From Schleiferia thermophila (lineage in GTDB: Bacteria; Bacteroidota; Bacteroidia; Flavobacteriales; Schleiferiaceae): a stretch of 64,000 nt of DNA. Positions 1 to 8,990 of the stretch are shown here, piece by piece. The position numbers and the translations under genes were made by a program. The notes beneath the pieces are model-generated. The model saw only the letters and a program-made list of their open reading frames with translations, was not told the origin of the DNA and searched no databases. The stretch is taken from positions 859,900-923,899 of the forward strand of contig NZ_QPJS01000001.1 in assembly GCF_003337435.1 (NCBI RefSeq). Direction: 5' to 3'. Each line of letters opens with the position of its first letter. The stretch's first letter is position 1.

Positions 1-1232
1 TCCGAAATCCGTTCAGAACCGTAGTGCTTTCAGGTTTGAAATACCCTGCCTTCAACGCCAATGGATTAATGAATTTCGCTCCCTTATGGACGGGATTTGG
101 CTTCAATGCAGTCGAATCATTTTATCTCAGGTTGAGGATGAAAATTTCCCTAAACAATCCTCAAAACTTTACCCATGAACTGGATTTGAGACCTTCCCTG
201 GCAGAAAATACGCTTCGCTGGAAACAGACCTTTACCTGGGAATACCTCCATCGACTTAATGGCAAGGGTGAGGTGAGTTTTGGAAATTACATTTTCCAAA
301 TAAACGAAAACGACCCGGTTCTTCCGGTGATCAATTCATTTTATTCTTTGTTTCTGAATCAAAATTTTGCCAGTTACTATCAGAAATCATTTGTAAAGGG
401 AACTTTCAGCATTTCTGCCGGTGCATTTGATTTCAGATTGATAACAGAATATTCTGACAGAAACCCTCTTTTTAACAATCTGGAAAGAAGTCCGCTTTTT
501 CGGACCGGAAAATATTTGGCCAATAATCCCGATCGTCCGCCGGTAATCGATGCCTCAGGTTTTGTGAAGCACAGCGGGCTTACTCTTGATCTGGACCTGA
601 GCTACCACTTTGGCCGAAAGTACTTTCTGAAAGATCAAAGGAAAATTCCACTGGGTTCTGAAATGCCGGTGTTGTTTGCCAATTATCGAAAAGGCATCCA
701 AAGCCCCGTATCGCAGACCGACTTCGATCAGGTCATAATTGGCATTCAGGTTAAAAGAAAAATTCCCGGGTATGGCATCAGTACTCTCGACCTGCAGTAT
801 GGCAACTTTCTAAACAATCGCAGGGTGGAATTTGTGGATTTCAAGCATTTCAACGGCATACAGACGCTTTTCCTTCAGCAGACCTCTGACCGATGGAGCG
901 ACATTCGGCAGTTCCGAACTCTCCGGTACTATGAATTCAGCACCAACAGATATTTCGTAGAGCTTCATTACATACACAATTTTGGCGGTGCCTTGCTAAA
1001 CAATTTCAGGCTGTACAGCCGGCTCAACATCCACACCACCGCAGGGCTGAATCTGCTGATCACCGATCAGGAAAAAATTTATATCGAACCATTTCTCGGA
1101 CTGGAAAACCTCTTTAAAGTATTCAAAGTCCAAATCGCCTATGGTGTGGATTACACCCAGATCAACAGACTAACACTGCGAATTGGTTTTAATTTCAATC
1201 CCGGCCTCTATCAGAAATACAGGAGAATATAA
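1..1232 (+). CDS. C-terminal part of a DUF5686-type outer-membrane beta-barrel protein (5' end outside window)
   Basis: The frame is open to the left edge of the window (codons from position 3 on, before the first GTG at 24), so this is the 3' part of a longer gene. About 410 residues are visible. They alternate hydrophobic and polar residues and are rich in aromatic residues and Asn, in strands such as those around YLRLRMKISL and FVELHYIHNFGG, and they end in a strand-like tail (RIGFNFNPGLYQKYRRI). This is the pattern of the barrel half of DUF5686/CarboxypepD_reg proteins of Bacteroidota, which are usually about 800 aa and of unknown substrate. The family assignment rests on overall resemblance and no catalytic motif is expected. 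Location would be the outer membrane. Confidence 0.7.
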   Translation, partial: RNPFRTVVLSGLKYPAFNANGLMNFAPLWTGFGFNAVESFYLRLRMKISLNNPQNFTHELDLRPSLAENTLRWKQTFTWEYLHRLNGKGEVSFGNYIFQINENDPVLPVINSFYSLFLNQNFASYYQKSFVKGTFSISAGAFDFRLITEYSDRNPLFNNLERSPLFRTGKYLANNPDRPPVIDASGFVKHSGLTLDLDLSYHFGRKYFLKDQRKIPLGSEMPVLFANYRKGIQSPVSQTDFDQVIIGIQVKRKIPGYGISTLDLQYGNFLNNRRVEFVDFKHFNGIQTLFLQQTSDRWSDIRQFRTLRYYEFSTNRYFVELHYIHNFGGALLNNFRLYSRLNIHTTAGLNLLITDQEKIYIEPFLGLENLFKVFKVQIAYGVDYTQINRLTLRIGFNFNPGLYQKYRRI

Positions 1233-1280
1233 CTTCCCTCTGTACATTTTTTGGATAGAACCGCATCATGAAGTAGCTGC

Positions 1281-1775
1281 TTAGCTTTTGCCCACCATTT
1301 CATCGATTAAATACTTGTAAGGGCCTTCCTTACCAATCAGATTTGCTTTTTCAATCAGCGATCGCGCCTGATTTTCTTCTTCATGTTGCTCTTTTACATA
1401 CCACTGCAAAAAATTCACAGCGTTGTAATCACCGTCATCTTCGGCCGTCTTCAGCAGCTTGAAAACCGCAGCAGTCACACTCTGTTCATTGGCATAAAAC
1501 TGATGCAATACGTCGAAAATGTCCTTAACGGGAGCCGGAGAGTGGTCAGTGCCGTGTTTTGCTGCAGTTATGGGCCGGCCTTCTCGCTCAATCACATAGT
1601 GTATCAGCTTGAGCATGTGTTCGCGCTCTTCATCGCTTTGTTTGAAAAAGAATTTTGCGGCTCCGTCAAAACCATTGGATGCGCACCAGATGGCCAGATT
1701 CAGATATCCATGTGATGCAGATGATTCTATTTCTATTTGTTCATTAAATGCTTGTAACAGTCGTTCTGAAATCAT
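1281..1775 (-). CDS. ftnA: Non-haem ferritin
   Basis: This is an iron-storage ferritin, a cytosolic 24-mer that oxidises Fe(II) at a di-iron centre. The frame extends to 1805, but the ATG at 1775 places the ligands at the family's positions: E17, E50 and H53 (in DEEREHM), E97 (ANEQ), Q130 and E133 (in WYVKEQHEEE). That gives a 164-aa protein, the usual length for bacterial FtnA. It lies downstream of the FKBP and MarR genes on the same strand with an 84-base gap, so co-transcription is possible but not shown. Confidence 0.93.
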   Translation of the reverse strand: MISERLLQAFNEQIEIESSASHGYLNLAIWCASNGFDGAAKFFFKQSDEEREHMLKLIHYVIEREGRPITAAKHGTDHSPAPVKDIFDVLHQFYANEQSVTAAVFKLLKTAEDDGDYNAVNFLQWYVKEQHEEENQARSLIEKANLIGKEGPYKYLIDEMVGKS

Positions 1776-1859
1776 AGATGCAGATTTTGGTTTGTTTTTG
1801 TGCAAATTTAATGGACAGATACCGGTGTTGGATGTTCGGCGGTCAGAGGCCTTACCCGA

Positions 1860-2432
1860 TCAGTCAAACAGGTACAGGTCCGGCCCATCGGACAGACGGC
1901 TGTTGCTTCGTATGCCGTTCGGCTCAATATATCTCTTCTGGACGGCTTCGTCTGGTGTCGGATTTCGGATAAATAGTACTTTTCCGCTGAAATGAAGATC
2001 TTTACCGGCCAAAGAGTGGTTAAAATCAACTACGATCGAATTGGGCAAAACTTCTGTGACCACACCGGTTGCATGGCTTGCCGAAGAGTCAAAACTAAAA
2101 CTGACGAAATCGCCTTTTTCAAACACCCGGTTGGGAAAAAATTCACTATCGGGCAGTTCACTCAAATTTATTTCCCTTATCAAATCTGCCCTGATATGAC
2201 CGTAAGCCTCAGATGGGGTAAGGGCAAACGAAAAATGGTCGCCTTCCCTCAAACCATGCAAATGGGCTTCAAATGCTGGCAGCATCATTCCCGAACCGAA
2301 ATAGAACTTCAGCGGCCAATTTTCGCTCATCACTTCCAGCAAAGGCCCGAAAGGCCCGCCATCTCTCAGTTCGTAGCTCAATTCCACGATGGTATCGTGG
2401 TCGATGTATTTAGGTCTTTTGTTCGATTTCAT
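1860..2432 (-). CDS. SlyD-like FKBP-type peptidyl-prolyl isomerase
   Basis: A 190-aa protein whose N-terminal part resembles the SlyD branch of FKBPs. It shows the pattern VELSYELRDGGPFGPLLE, then a GSGMMLPAFEAHLHGLREGD segment corresponding to the family's G-(x)-G-x-LIPGfExaLxGmxvGe, an insert-in-flap region, and a second FKBP strand set (NHSLAGKDLHFSGKVLF, the usual NHPLAGxxLxFxv motif). Role: prolyl isomerase and chaperone in the cytosol. The C-terminal tail is not His-rich, unlike E. coli SlyD. Its start overlaps the end of the upstream marR-like gene by 23 bases, which indicates translational coupling. Confidence 0.9.
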   Translation of the reverse strand: MKSNKRPKYIDHDTIVELSYELRDGGPFGPLLEVMSENWPLKFYFGSGMMLPAFEAHLHGLREGDHFSFALTPSEAYGHIRADLIREINLSELPDSEFFPNRVFEKGDFVSFSFDSSASHATGVVTEVLPNSIVVDFNHSLAGKDLHFSGKVLFIRNPTPDEAVQKRYIEPNGIRSNSRLSDGPDLYLFD

Positions 2433-3048
2433 AGGAGCTTAATAGTTTGTCTTTAATTACCTGATAGTTATTTTGATGAAATTCATCGAGTTTTGACAAG
2501 AGTTCTATGAGGTTTCGGACTTCCTCATCGCTCAGTGGCCCTGTAATTACTTCGTTAAGAGGTGATAATATTCTGAAGGCTTCCAATACTTTTTCTCTGC
2601 CATAGGGAGTAAGCCCTATCCGAAGGGCCCGCTTGTCATCGGCATCCTGAATTTCCATCAGGATTCCTTTGTTTACGAGTCTTTTCAAAATTGCCATACC
2701 TGTCGGTACTTCTACAACCTCCTTACCCAGCAATTCCGTTTTCTTTGGCGTTTTTCCGTGAATCAGGCTTGCAGCTAACCCGAATTCCTCAGGCGTGGCA
2801 AAATCGGTATGCCTTAATAGCTCTCTGTTGTAAAACCTGGCATATCGGCACATTTTTCCAATGAGATACCCTATTGATTGCTTTTTATTAAAACTGTTTT
2901 GCACAATGTAGCGGAGATGACCTCCATTAAACCGCTTGTAGAGTGTATACCGGCAGAAGGACTCCACAGACTTGTCTTCGGCTTCTTCGTCCGCCCAAAA
3001 CACATCCAGCAGTTCCAATAGCTCTTTTATGACCTCGTACTTGTTCAA
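2410..3048 (-). CDS. MarR-family transcriptional regulator
   Basis: A 212-aa winged-helix regulator. The core runs from about residue 85 to 185: a helix-turn-helix (ELLGKEVVEVPTGMAILKRLVNKGIL) followed by the wing motif DADDKRALRIGLTPYGREKV, the MarR 'D-x-R-x-x-x-(x)-L-T-x-x-G' signature. The long N-terminal helical region would be the dimerisation arm. The only start in frame before a stop (3061-3063) is TTG at 3048. The gene is divergent from the TonB receptor across 75 bases, so it may regulate that gene and its own operon with the FKBP gene. The ligand is unknown. Confidence 0.85.
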   Translation of the reverse strand: MNKYEVIKELLELLDVFWADEEAEDKSVESFCRYTLYKRFNGGHLRYIVQNSFNKKQSIGYLIGKMCRYARFYNRELLRHTDFATPEEFGLAASLIHGKTPKKTELLGKEVVEVPTGMAILKRLVNKGILMEIQDADDKRALRIGLTPYGREKVLEAFRILSPLNEVITGPLSDEEVRNLIELLSKLDEFHQNNYQVIKDKLLSSYEIEQKT

Positions 3049-3065
3049 TATTTTATGATTTTATA

Positions 3066-3112
3066 ACAAATATACCAAACAATTTTATAATCATGTTGTA
3101 TTTGATATGGCA
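3066..3112. promoter_or_regulatory. Divergent promoter region with a possible MarR operator
   Basis: On the minus strand, TATATTTG (3066-3073) matches the Bacteroidota -7 box TAnnTTTG and would drive the marR operon. An imperfect inverted repeat, ATACCAAA-CAA on the left against TTG-TATTTGATAT on the right, surrounds the AT-rich centre between 3072 and 3111. Its position between two divergent genes suits a MarR operator. This is inference from symmetry only. Confidence 0.35.
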
Positions 3113-3123
3113 AAAATAAAAGC

Positions 3124-5496
3124 ATGAAAAAGCTTTGTACCTTACTAACAGTATTTTTGAAAATTAGTTTGTTATCGGCTCAAAATGGCATCATTCGTGG
3201 CACAGTGCGCGATGCCATCACCAACGATCCGCTCCCGTTTGCCAACGTCGTTATCAAGACACTCAACAAAGGAGCCACCACTGACGAGAACGGCCGGTTC
3301 GAAATCACAGGAATTCCACCGGGGCTTTACAATGTGGAAGCTTCCTATGTAGGCTACATCAGCCGTACCGAATTTGAAGTGCAGGTGACTCAGGCTCGTC
3401 CGGCGGTGATCAACTTTCGCTTGCGCGAAAACACTGCCCAGCTCAGCGAAGTTACCGTTACGGCACAAAACAGTTTCAACCGCTCGCAAGAGAGTCCGGT
3501 ATCGCTCAACACCATAGGAATCAACGAAATACAGCGAAATCCCGGTGCCAATCAGGACATTTCCCGGGTCATCCAATCGCTGCCGGGCGTGGCCAGTACC
3601 CCTAATTTCCGCAACGATATCATCATCCGTGGTGGAGCACCCAATGAAAACCGCTTCTACCTCGACGGCATTGAAATTCCCTCCATCAATCACTTTGGCA
3701 CCCAGGGCAGCAGCGGTGGTCCGGTTGGGCTGATCAACGTGCAGACCATCCGCGAGGTGGACTTTTACACGGGAGCTTTCCCCGTCGAGCGCAGCAATGC
3801 CCTCTCCTCTGTCATGGATATCAAACTCAAAGAAGGCAACGAGGAAAAGCTGAAATACGTCTTTCAAGTCGGTGCTTCGGAAGCCGGTCTTACGGTTGAT
3901 GGCCCTCTGAGTCCGACGACCACCTTTGTAGCCTCTGCCCGCCGTTCGTATCTGCAATTTCTCTTCTCCCTGCTCGACCTACCATTTTTGCCCACCTACA
4001 ACGATTTTCAGTTTAAAACACGCACCAAACTCACTGAAAAAAGCCAACTGGTCATCCTGGGTCTTGGTGCCATCGATTACGCACCCCTCAATGCCAACGC
4101 CAATGAAACAGAGGAACAACGCTACATCCTTTCTTACCTGCCGGTCTTTAATCAATGGAACTACTCCATCGGGGCCCGGTATACATACTTTGGCAAAAAT
4201 TCATTTACCAATGTAGTCCTCAGCCGCTTTATGCTCAACAATGAATCCTTCAAATACCCTGATAACAACGAAAACCTGCAGAAACTTCTCGATTACACCA
4301 GTCGTGAAATCGAAAACAAACTCCGCATTGAAAATTTTGCACGGCTCGGACGACTAAAAATTACCACCGGTGGACTCTTTGAAGAAGTAAAATACAACAC
4401 CTCTACGGTCGACCGGCGGTTTGCGAACGGATTTGTACTGGATTACGCATCAGATCTGGTCCGCTACAAATACGGAGCATTTACGCAGGTATCGGGTAGT
4501 CTGCTCAACGGCAAGATTGACTATTCTGCCGGTGTCCGTGCCGAAGGGCTTAATTTCAATAACCACATGGCCAATCCCCTTAACCAGCTGTCGCCACGTG
4601 TTTCCCTGGCCTGGAACCTCACCAGCGAATGGTCGCTTAACGCGAACTGGGGCATCTACTACCAATTGCCACCCTTTCCTACCCTTGGCTACAGGGACCA
4701 ATCAGGTGCACTCGTCAATACGGATGCGCGCTACATTCGCGCCGACCATTACATCACCGGCATCACCTGGTACCCCATCAACACTGCCAAAATCTCCCTC
4801 GAAGGTTTTTACAAAAAGTACTTTAATTACCCCTTTTTGTTGCGCGACAGCATTTCACTGGCCAATCTCGGCAGCGATTTCGGCGTCATTGGCAATGCTC
4901 CCGCTTCTTTTACCAATCAGGGGCGGGCTTATGGTCTTGAGCTGAGCTATCAGTATAAGCTTTACAAAGGGTATTTCGGAATTCTTGCCATCACCGCGGT
5001 CCGCAGCGAGTTTCAGGACAAAAACGGCATTTACCTGCCCTCCGCCTGGGACAATCGCCTTATCTCTACCCTTACCTTCGGCAAAAAATTTGGCCGCAAC
5101 TGGGAAATCGGCGTCCAATATCAATTTCTCGGGGGTGCACCCTACACGCCTATCGACACCGTTAAATCGGGATTTATCCCAAATTTTCAAAACAATCCCA
5201 TTGGATTTCCTGATTTCAACCGAATCAATTCACAGCGAGTAGAGAGCTTTCACCGACTTAATGCCCGCATTGACAAAAAATGGTTCTTCCCGCGCTACAA
5301 CCTGAACATCTATTTTGATATCCAGAATGCTCTGGGCCTGGCTCCACAGGGTCCTCCGCGCTTTGATGCGGTACGCGATGAAAGTGGAAGGCCCGTCATG
5401 GATCCAAACGATCCTACCCGGTATCTGACCCGGTTGATCCCAAGCAGTTCCACTGGTCCGGCTTTGCCTTCCGTAGGACTGATCGTTGATTTTTAA
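3124..5496 (+). CDS. TonB-dependent receptor with N-terminal CarboxypepD_reg domain
   Basis: A 790-aa outer-membrane receptor for energised uptake. It has a signal peptide (residues 1-20, ending SAQ), a carboxypeptidase-regulatory-like beta-sandwich at about 22-105 (IIRGTVRDAITNDPLPFANV, then TDENGRFEI), a TonB-box-like stretch LSEVTVTAQ, a plug domain at about 120-235 (RVIQSLPGV, IIIRGGAPNENRFYLDGIEIP) and a barrel to the C-terminus ending in a hydrophobic strand (VGLIVDF). No SusD partner follows, so this is probably not a glycan receptor of the SusCD type. The substrate is unknown. It is divergent from a marR-like gene that may control it. Confidence 0.92.
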   Translation: MKKLCTLLTVFLKISLLSAQNGIIRGTVRDAITNDPLPFANVVIKTLNKGATTDENGRFEITGIPPGLYNVEASYVGYISRTEFEVQVTQARPAVINFRLRENTAQLSEVTVTAQNSFNRSQESPVSLNTIGINEIQRNPGANQDISRVIQSLPGVASTPNFRNDIIIRGGAPNENRFYLDGIEIPSINHFGTQGSSGGPVGLINVQTIREVDFYTGAFPVERSNALSSVMDIKLKEGNEEKLKYVFQVGASEAGLTVDGPLSPTTTFVASARRSYLQFLFSLLDLPFLPTYNDFQFKTRTKLTEKSQLVILGLGAIDYAPLNANANETEEQRYILSYLPVFNQWNYSIGARYTYFGKNSFTNVVLSRFMLNNESFKYPDNNENLQKLLDYTSREIENKLRIENFARLGRLKITTGGLFEEVKYNTSTVDRRFANGFVLDYASDLVRYKYGAFTQVSGSLLNGKIDYSAGVRAEGLNFNNHMANPLNQLSPRVSLAWNLTSEWSLNANWGIYYQLPPFPTLGYRDQSGALVNTDARYIRADHYITGITWYPINTAKISLEGFYKKYFNYPFLLRDSISLANLGSDFGVIGNAPASFTNQGRAYGLELSYQYKLYKGYFGILAITAVRSEFQDKNGIYLPSAWDNRLISTLTFGKKFGRNWEIGVQYQFLGGAPYTPIDTVKSGFIPNFQNNPIGFPDFNRINSQRVESFHRLNARIDKKWFFPRYNLNIYFDIQNALGLAPQGPPRFDAVRDESGRPVMDPNDPTRYLTRLIPSSSTGPALPSVGLIVDF

Positions 5497-5629
5497 TTCA
5501 CTCGGAACTGCTTAAAAAACATAGCCTGAGCCTCCCCTCTCCTCGTCGGGAAGATACAGCAATAGTATCTACAGATGAAGCCTTGAGCATTGCAAGTGAG
5601 CAGTAACCTTTGGCGATGAGGGAACGCTT

Positions 5630-7663
5630 TTACAAAAGGCCGGCTCGACGGAGCAATGCACTCGGATCTGGTTCTCGACCCTTGAAATCGATGAAAAGTT
5701 TCATGGGATCTACCGTACCTCCGGCACTGAGCAGACGGCGAAACTTCCGGGCTGTAGGACGGTGGAAGAGGCCGTTTTGCTCAAAGCTTTCAAAGGCATC
5801 TGCGTCGAGCACTTCGGCCCACTTGTAGCTGTAATATCCGGCTGCATACCCTCCGTGAAAAATATGACTGAAAGCAGTGGAAATGGCCGTACCTTCCACC
5901 GCTGGTAGCAGATCGAGGTCTTTTATCAGTTGGTTTTCAAAGGATTTCAGGTCCGATGGAGGAGCATCAAGCTGGTAATGCCAACCCATGTCGAGATATG
6001 CAAAGGAAAGCTGCCGATAGGTAGAGTAGCCCTCCATGAAGGATTTCATGCGTCGGAGCCGGGCAGTGAAATCGGTCGGAAGGGGTTCGCTGCTCTGGTA
6101 ATGCCTGGCCATAAGAGCCAGCATTTCAGGGGTGTAGCACCAGTTTTCGAGTATTTGAGAAGGCAGTTCTACAAAATCCCAGTAAACATTGGTGCCACTG
6201 AGGGAGGGATATGTGGTATCTGCAAGCATGCCGTGCAGGGCATGTCCAAATTCGTGAAAAAGAGTGAGAACCTCCTGAAAAGTGAGCAAAGATGGGCGGG
6301 TGGCAGTGGGCTTGCTGAAGTTGCAGACTATGGATACGATTGGACGGACGTCGCGACCGTTGAGTCTGTATTGTCCGCGGTATTGGGTCATCCAGGCGCC
6401 GGCACGTTTACCTTCACGGGGAAAGTAGTCCGCCATAAACACAGCAAGGGTTTGCCCGTCGTGGTCTTTTACTTCATAGGTTTGAACGTCGGGATGGTAT
6501 TTAGGCAGGTCATCGCGTTTGATAAAGGCCAGTCCGTAGAGCCGTGCTGCCAGTTCGAAAATGCCTTTTTCAACTACCTGGCTGAGTGGGAAATAAGGTT
6601 TTAGAAGCTCATCGTCGATACCGATTTCATCCTTTTTTATTTTTTCCATCAGCCAGTGTACATCCCATCGATTCAAGGTGTCGAGTCCTTCCCGTCGGGC
6701 TCTTTCGCTGAGTTTTTGGTGGTCCCTTAAGGCACCTTCACGCACTTTTTCTTTCAGGAAGTGAAGAAAGTCCATCACACGCTCAGGGCTGGCAGCCATT
6801 CGTTCTTCGAGTACGTAGTGTGCGTGGGAGGGAAATCCGAGCAGTCTGGCTCTCTCTTTCCGAAGGTGAGCGATTTTGAAAACGATTTCGGTATTGTCGT
6901 TCGAGGTTTGGTAGGCTCGGGCGCCATAGGCCCGGTAGAGCTGTTCGCGCAGGTCGCGTCTGTTGCTGTAGGTCATGAAGGGGATATAGCTATCGGCCTG
7001 CAGGGTGATGAGGTATTTGTCGGGCTGGCCTTTTTGCGCAGCTGCTTCTTTGGCAGCCTCTCTGACATACTCAGGCAGGCCATCGAGGTCACTTTCATCG
7101 AGCCACAGCTGAAAGGCATTGGTATCGGCCAGTACGTTTTGAGCAAACTTTTGCGTCAGGATGGCAAGTTGTCTGTCAATGTCTCTGAGCTCGGCCTTGT
7201 CAGCATCGGACAGCAGGGCGCCGTTTCGGGTAAATGCACGGTAGGTTTTTTTCAGCAGCATCTGCTGTTCTTCCGTAAGTGTATGTGGGGTGGTCGTTAG
7301 GTATACGGTTTTTATTCTTTGAAAGAGTTGTTCGTCGAGCAGCACATCGTTGGCGTATTCAGCGAGCATAGGGCTGATTTGCTGTGCAAGTTGCTGAATC
7401 TGGTCGTTGGTTTCGGCACTATTGAGGTTGAAGAAAATTTCTGCGATTTCGTTAAGCTTCATTCCAGCATATTCGAGGGCTTCAATGGTGTTGGCAAAGG
7501 TTGGAAGTTCATCGCTATGGGCAATGCGATGGACTTCTTCGCGGGCATGGGCGAGGGCTTGCTCAAAGGCCGGCATGAAATGCTCTGGTTTGATGGCTTC
7601 GAAGGGAGGTATTTCGAAGGGGGTTTGACAAGGTGTAAGAAGGGGGTTGTCGGACTGTGTCAT
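5630..7663 (-). CDS. M3-family metallopeptidase (oligopeptidase A / dipeptidyl carboxypeptidase type)
   Basis: A 677-aa zinc peptidase of the thimet oligopeptidase family. The zinc site HEFGH is at residues 470-474, followed about 25 residues on by the segment YWDFVELPSQILENW, which supplies the third ligand Glu. The opening (DNPLLTPCQTPFEIPPFEAIKPEHFMPAFEQAL) is typical of the Dcp/OpdA branch, and no signal peptide is present, so it probably acts in the cytosol on short peptides. Length is normal (about 680). It lies 5 bases downstream of the aminotransferase gene and is probably co-transcribed with it. Confidence 0.95.
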   Translation of the reverse strand: MTQSDNPLLTPCQTPFEIPPFEAIKPEHFMPAFEQALAHAREEVHRIAHSDELPTFANTIEALEYAGMKLNEIAEIFFNLNSAETNDQIQQLAQQISPMLAEYANDVLLDEQLFQRIKTVYLTTTPHTLTEEQQMLLKKTYRAFTRNGALLSDADKAELRDIDRQLAILTQKFAQNVLADTNAFQLWLDESDLDGLPEYVREAAKEAAAQKGQPDKYLITLQADSYIPFMTYSNRRDLREQLYRAYGARAYQTSNDNTEIVFKIAHLRKERARLLGFPSHAHYVLEERMAASPERVMDFLHFLKEKVREGALRDHQKLSERARREGLDTLNRWDVHWLMEKIKKDEIGIDDELLKPYFPLSQVVEKGIFELAARLYGLAFIKRDDLPKYHPDVQTYEVKDHDGQTLAVFMADYFPREGKRAGAWMTQYRGQYRLNGRDVRPIVSIVCNFSKPTATRPSLLTFQEVLTLFHEFGHALHGMLADTTYPSLSGTNVYWDFVELPSQILENWCYTPEMLALMARHYQSSEPLPTDFTARLRRMKSFMEGYSTYRQLSFAYLDMGWHYQLDAPPSDLKSFENQLIKDLDLLPAVEGTAISTAFSHIFHGGYAAGYYSYKWAEVLDADAFESFEQNGLFHRPTARKFRRLLSAGGTVDPMKLFIDFKGREPDPSALLRRAGLL

Positions 7664-7668
7664 AGGGT

Positions 7669-8808
7669 TTAGAGGTTTTTTAATCTTTCAGCGGCAAGTT
7701 GCAGTGTTTCGGGCTTTTTGGCAAAGCAAATGCGGATGAGGTATTGATTTTTTGGAGGTTTTTGATAAAATGCCGATACGGGAATTGTGGCTACGCCTTG
7801 TTCCCGGACCAGGCGCTCGGTAAATGCCATATCAGATTCATCTGAAATTTGAGAATAGTCGTAGAGTTGAAAGTACCCACCCCGGGCAGGTAAAGGAATA
7901 AAACGGGAAGAGCCCATCAGGTTCTGCAGAAGATCTCTGCCCGATTGGATTTGTGCAGCGATGGCTGATGGACTAAAAACGGGCAGAAAATCCGCAAGTG
8001 CAGATTGCAGGAAACTGTTGACAGCAAAAACTTCGTACTGGTGAATCTTCCGGATTTCACGGGTGTAGTATTCATGGGCTACTATATAACCAACCTTCCA
8101 ACCCGTGGCGTTCAGACTTTTACCGAATGAAAAAACACAAGCGGATTTCTTTCTGAGCTCGGGATACATCAGCGCTGAATGATGCGTTCGGCCATCGAAA
8201 ACCAGATGTTGGTACACCTCATCGAAGAGAAACCATAGCTGCTTGTGTTGCATGCTGAGCGCCTGAAGTTGCATCAACTCGTCGTGGCTTAGACAGGCAC
8301 CGGAGGGATTATGAGGGTTGTTGACTATGATCAGCCGGGTGTGGTGTGAAATGTTTTGTTGGAGTTGTTCGATGGGCAGGGAAAAGTCGTCATTCAGGTG
8401 AATTTCTTTTACCCTGGCTCCCATCAGTTGTGCTGCAGGTGCGTAGCTGTCGTAGGCAGGTGCCAATACAATGACTTCATCCCCATCCCTTACCAAAGCT
8501 GCAATGGCTGCAAAAAGCCCCTGTGTAGCTCCTGCAGTGATGGTGATTTCGCTATCCGGATCGATTAGTTCACCACGGGTGCGATGATGCAGCTCTGCAA
8601 TGGCACTTCGCAAAGCCGGCAATCCGGGCATGGGTGCGTATTGGTGGTGGTGCTTGCGCAGCTGCAGGGCAATGTGGTCGATTAACTCCTGCGGTGGACC
8701 AAAATCCGGAAATCCCTGCGATACGTTAACTGCTTTATACTCGTTGGCCATTGAAGTCATTTTGGTAAAAATGGTAGTGGCCATGTCCGGAAATTTAGAA
8801 GGAAACAT
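7669..8808 (-). CDS. PLP-dependent methionine-type aminotransferase (YbdL-like)
   Basis: A class I/II aminotransferase that transfers the amino group of methionine or related amino acids to a keto acid. It shows the N-terminal VSQGFPDF motif, the AGATQGLFAAI cofactor loop, NNPHNPSG, the DEVYQHL aspartate pair and the PLP lysine in SFGKSLNATGWKVGY. The frame is open to 8925, but the ATG at 8808 (MFPSKFPDMATTIFTKM) aligns with the start of YbdL-type enzymes and gives 379 aa. A TAnnTTTG box lies just upstream of that ATG, so the 39-residue extension is probably not translated. Confidence 0.9.
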   Translation of the reverse strand: MFPSKFPDMATTIFTKMTSMANEYKAVNVSQGFPDFGPPQELIDHIALQLRKHHHQYAPMPGLPALRSAIAELHHRTRGELIDPDSEITITAGATQGLFAAIAALVRDGDEVIVLAPAYDSYAPAAQLMGARVKEIHLNDDFSLPIEQLQQNISHHTRLIIVNNPHNPSGACLSHDELMQLQALSMQHKQLWFLFDEVYQHLVFDGRTHHSALMYPELRKKSACVFSFGKSLNATGWKVGYIVAHEYYTREIRKIHQYEVFAVNSFLQSALADFLPVFSPSAIAAQIQSGRDLLQNLMGSSRFIPLPARGGYFQLYDYSQISDESDMAFTERLVREQGVATIPVSAFYQKPPKNQYLIRICFAKKPETLQLAAERLKNL

Positions 8809-8828
8809 AAGGTCGGTTTCTTTTTGAC

Positions 8829-8836
8829 CAAAGGTA
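8829..8836 (-). promoter_or_regulatory. Candidate -7 box for the aminotransferase/peptidase operon
   Basis: TACCTTTG on the minus strand matches TAnnTTTG. It would start transcription about 12-15 bases before the ATG at 8808, which supports that start. No clear -33 TTG is seen. Confidence 0.4.
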
Positions 8837-8945
8837 GATTCCTGTTGCGACTTTTTCCTGAGCCATCGCTCAAGCCGGGCAGAAAGAACAGGAGGCTGCA
8901 GCATGGTGTGTATAACTTTATCCATGCTTTAACCTCAGAGGGGTG

Positions 8946-8953
8946 TAATTTTG
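8946..8953 (+). promoter_or_regulatory. Candidate -7 box for the transketolase operon
   Basis: TAATTTTG matches the Bacteroidota -7 consensus and lies 37 bases before the ATG at 8991. A -33 TTG is not obvious. Confidence 0.4.
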
Positions 8954-8990
8954 CGCGCAGTTCTATTTAACTATTTGATATTCAGAAGTA

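Noticed and set aside
3172..3957. 261-codon minus-strand frame opposite the TonB receptor.
   Set aside because: It is an antisense shadow of a well supported gene.
8809..8925. 39-residue N-terminal extension of the aminotransferase.
   Set aside because: It does not fit the family start, and a -7 box lies within it just before the ATG at 8808.
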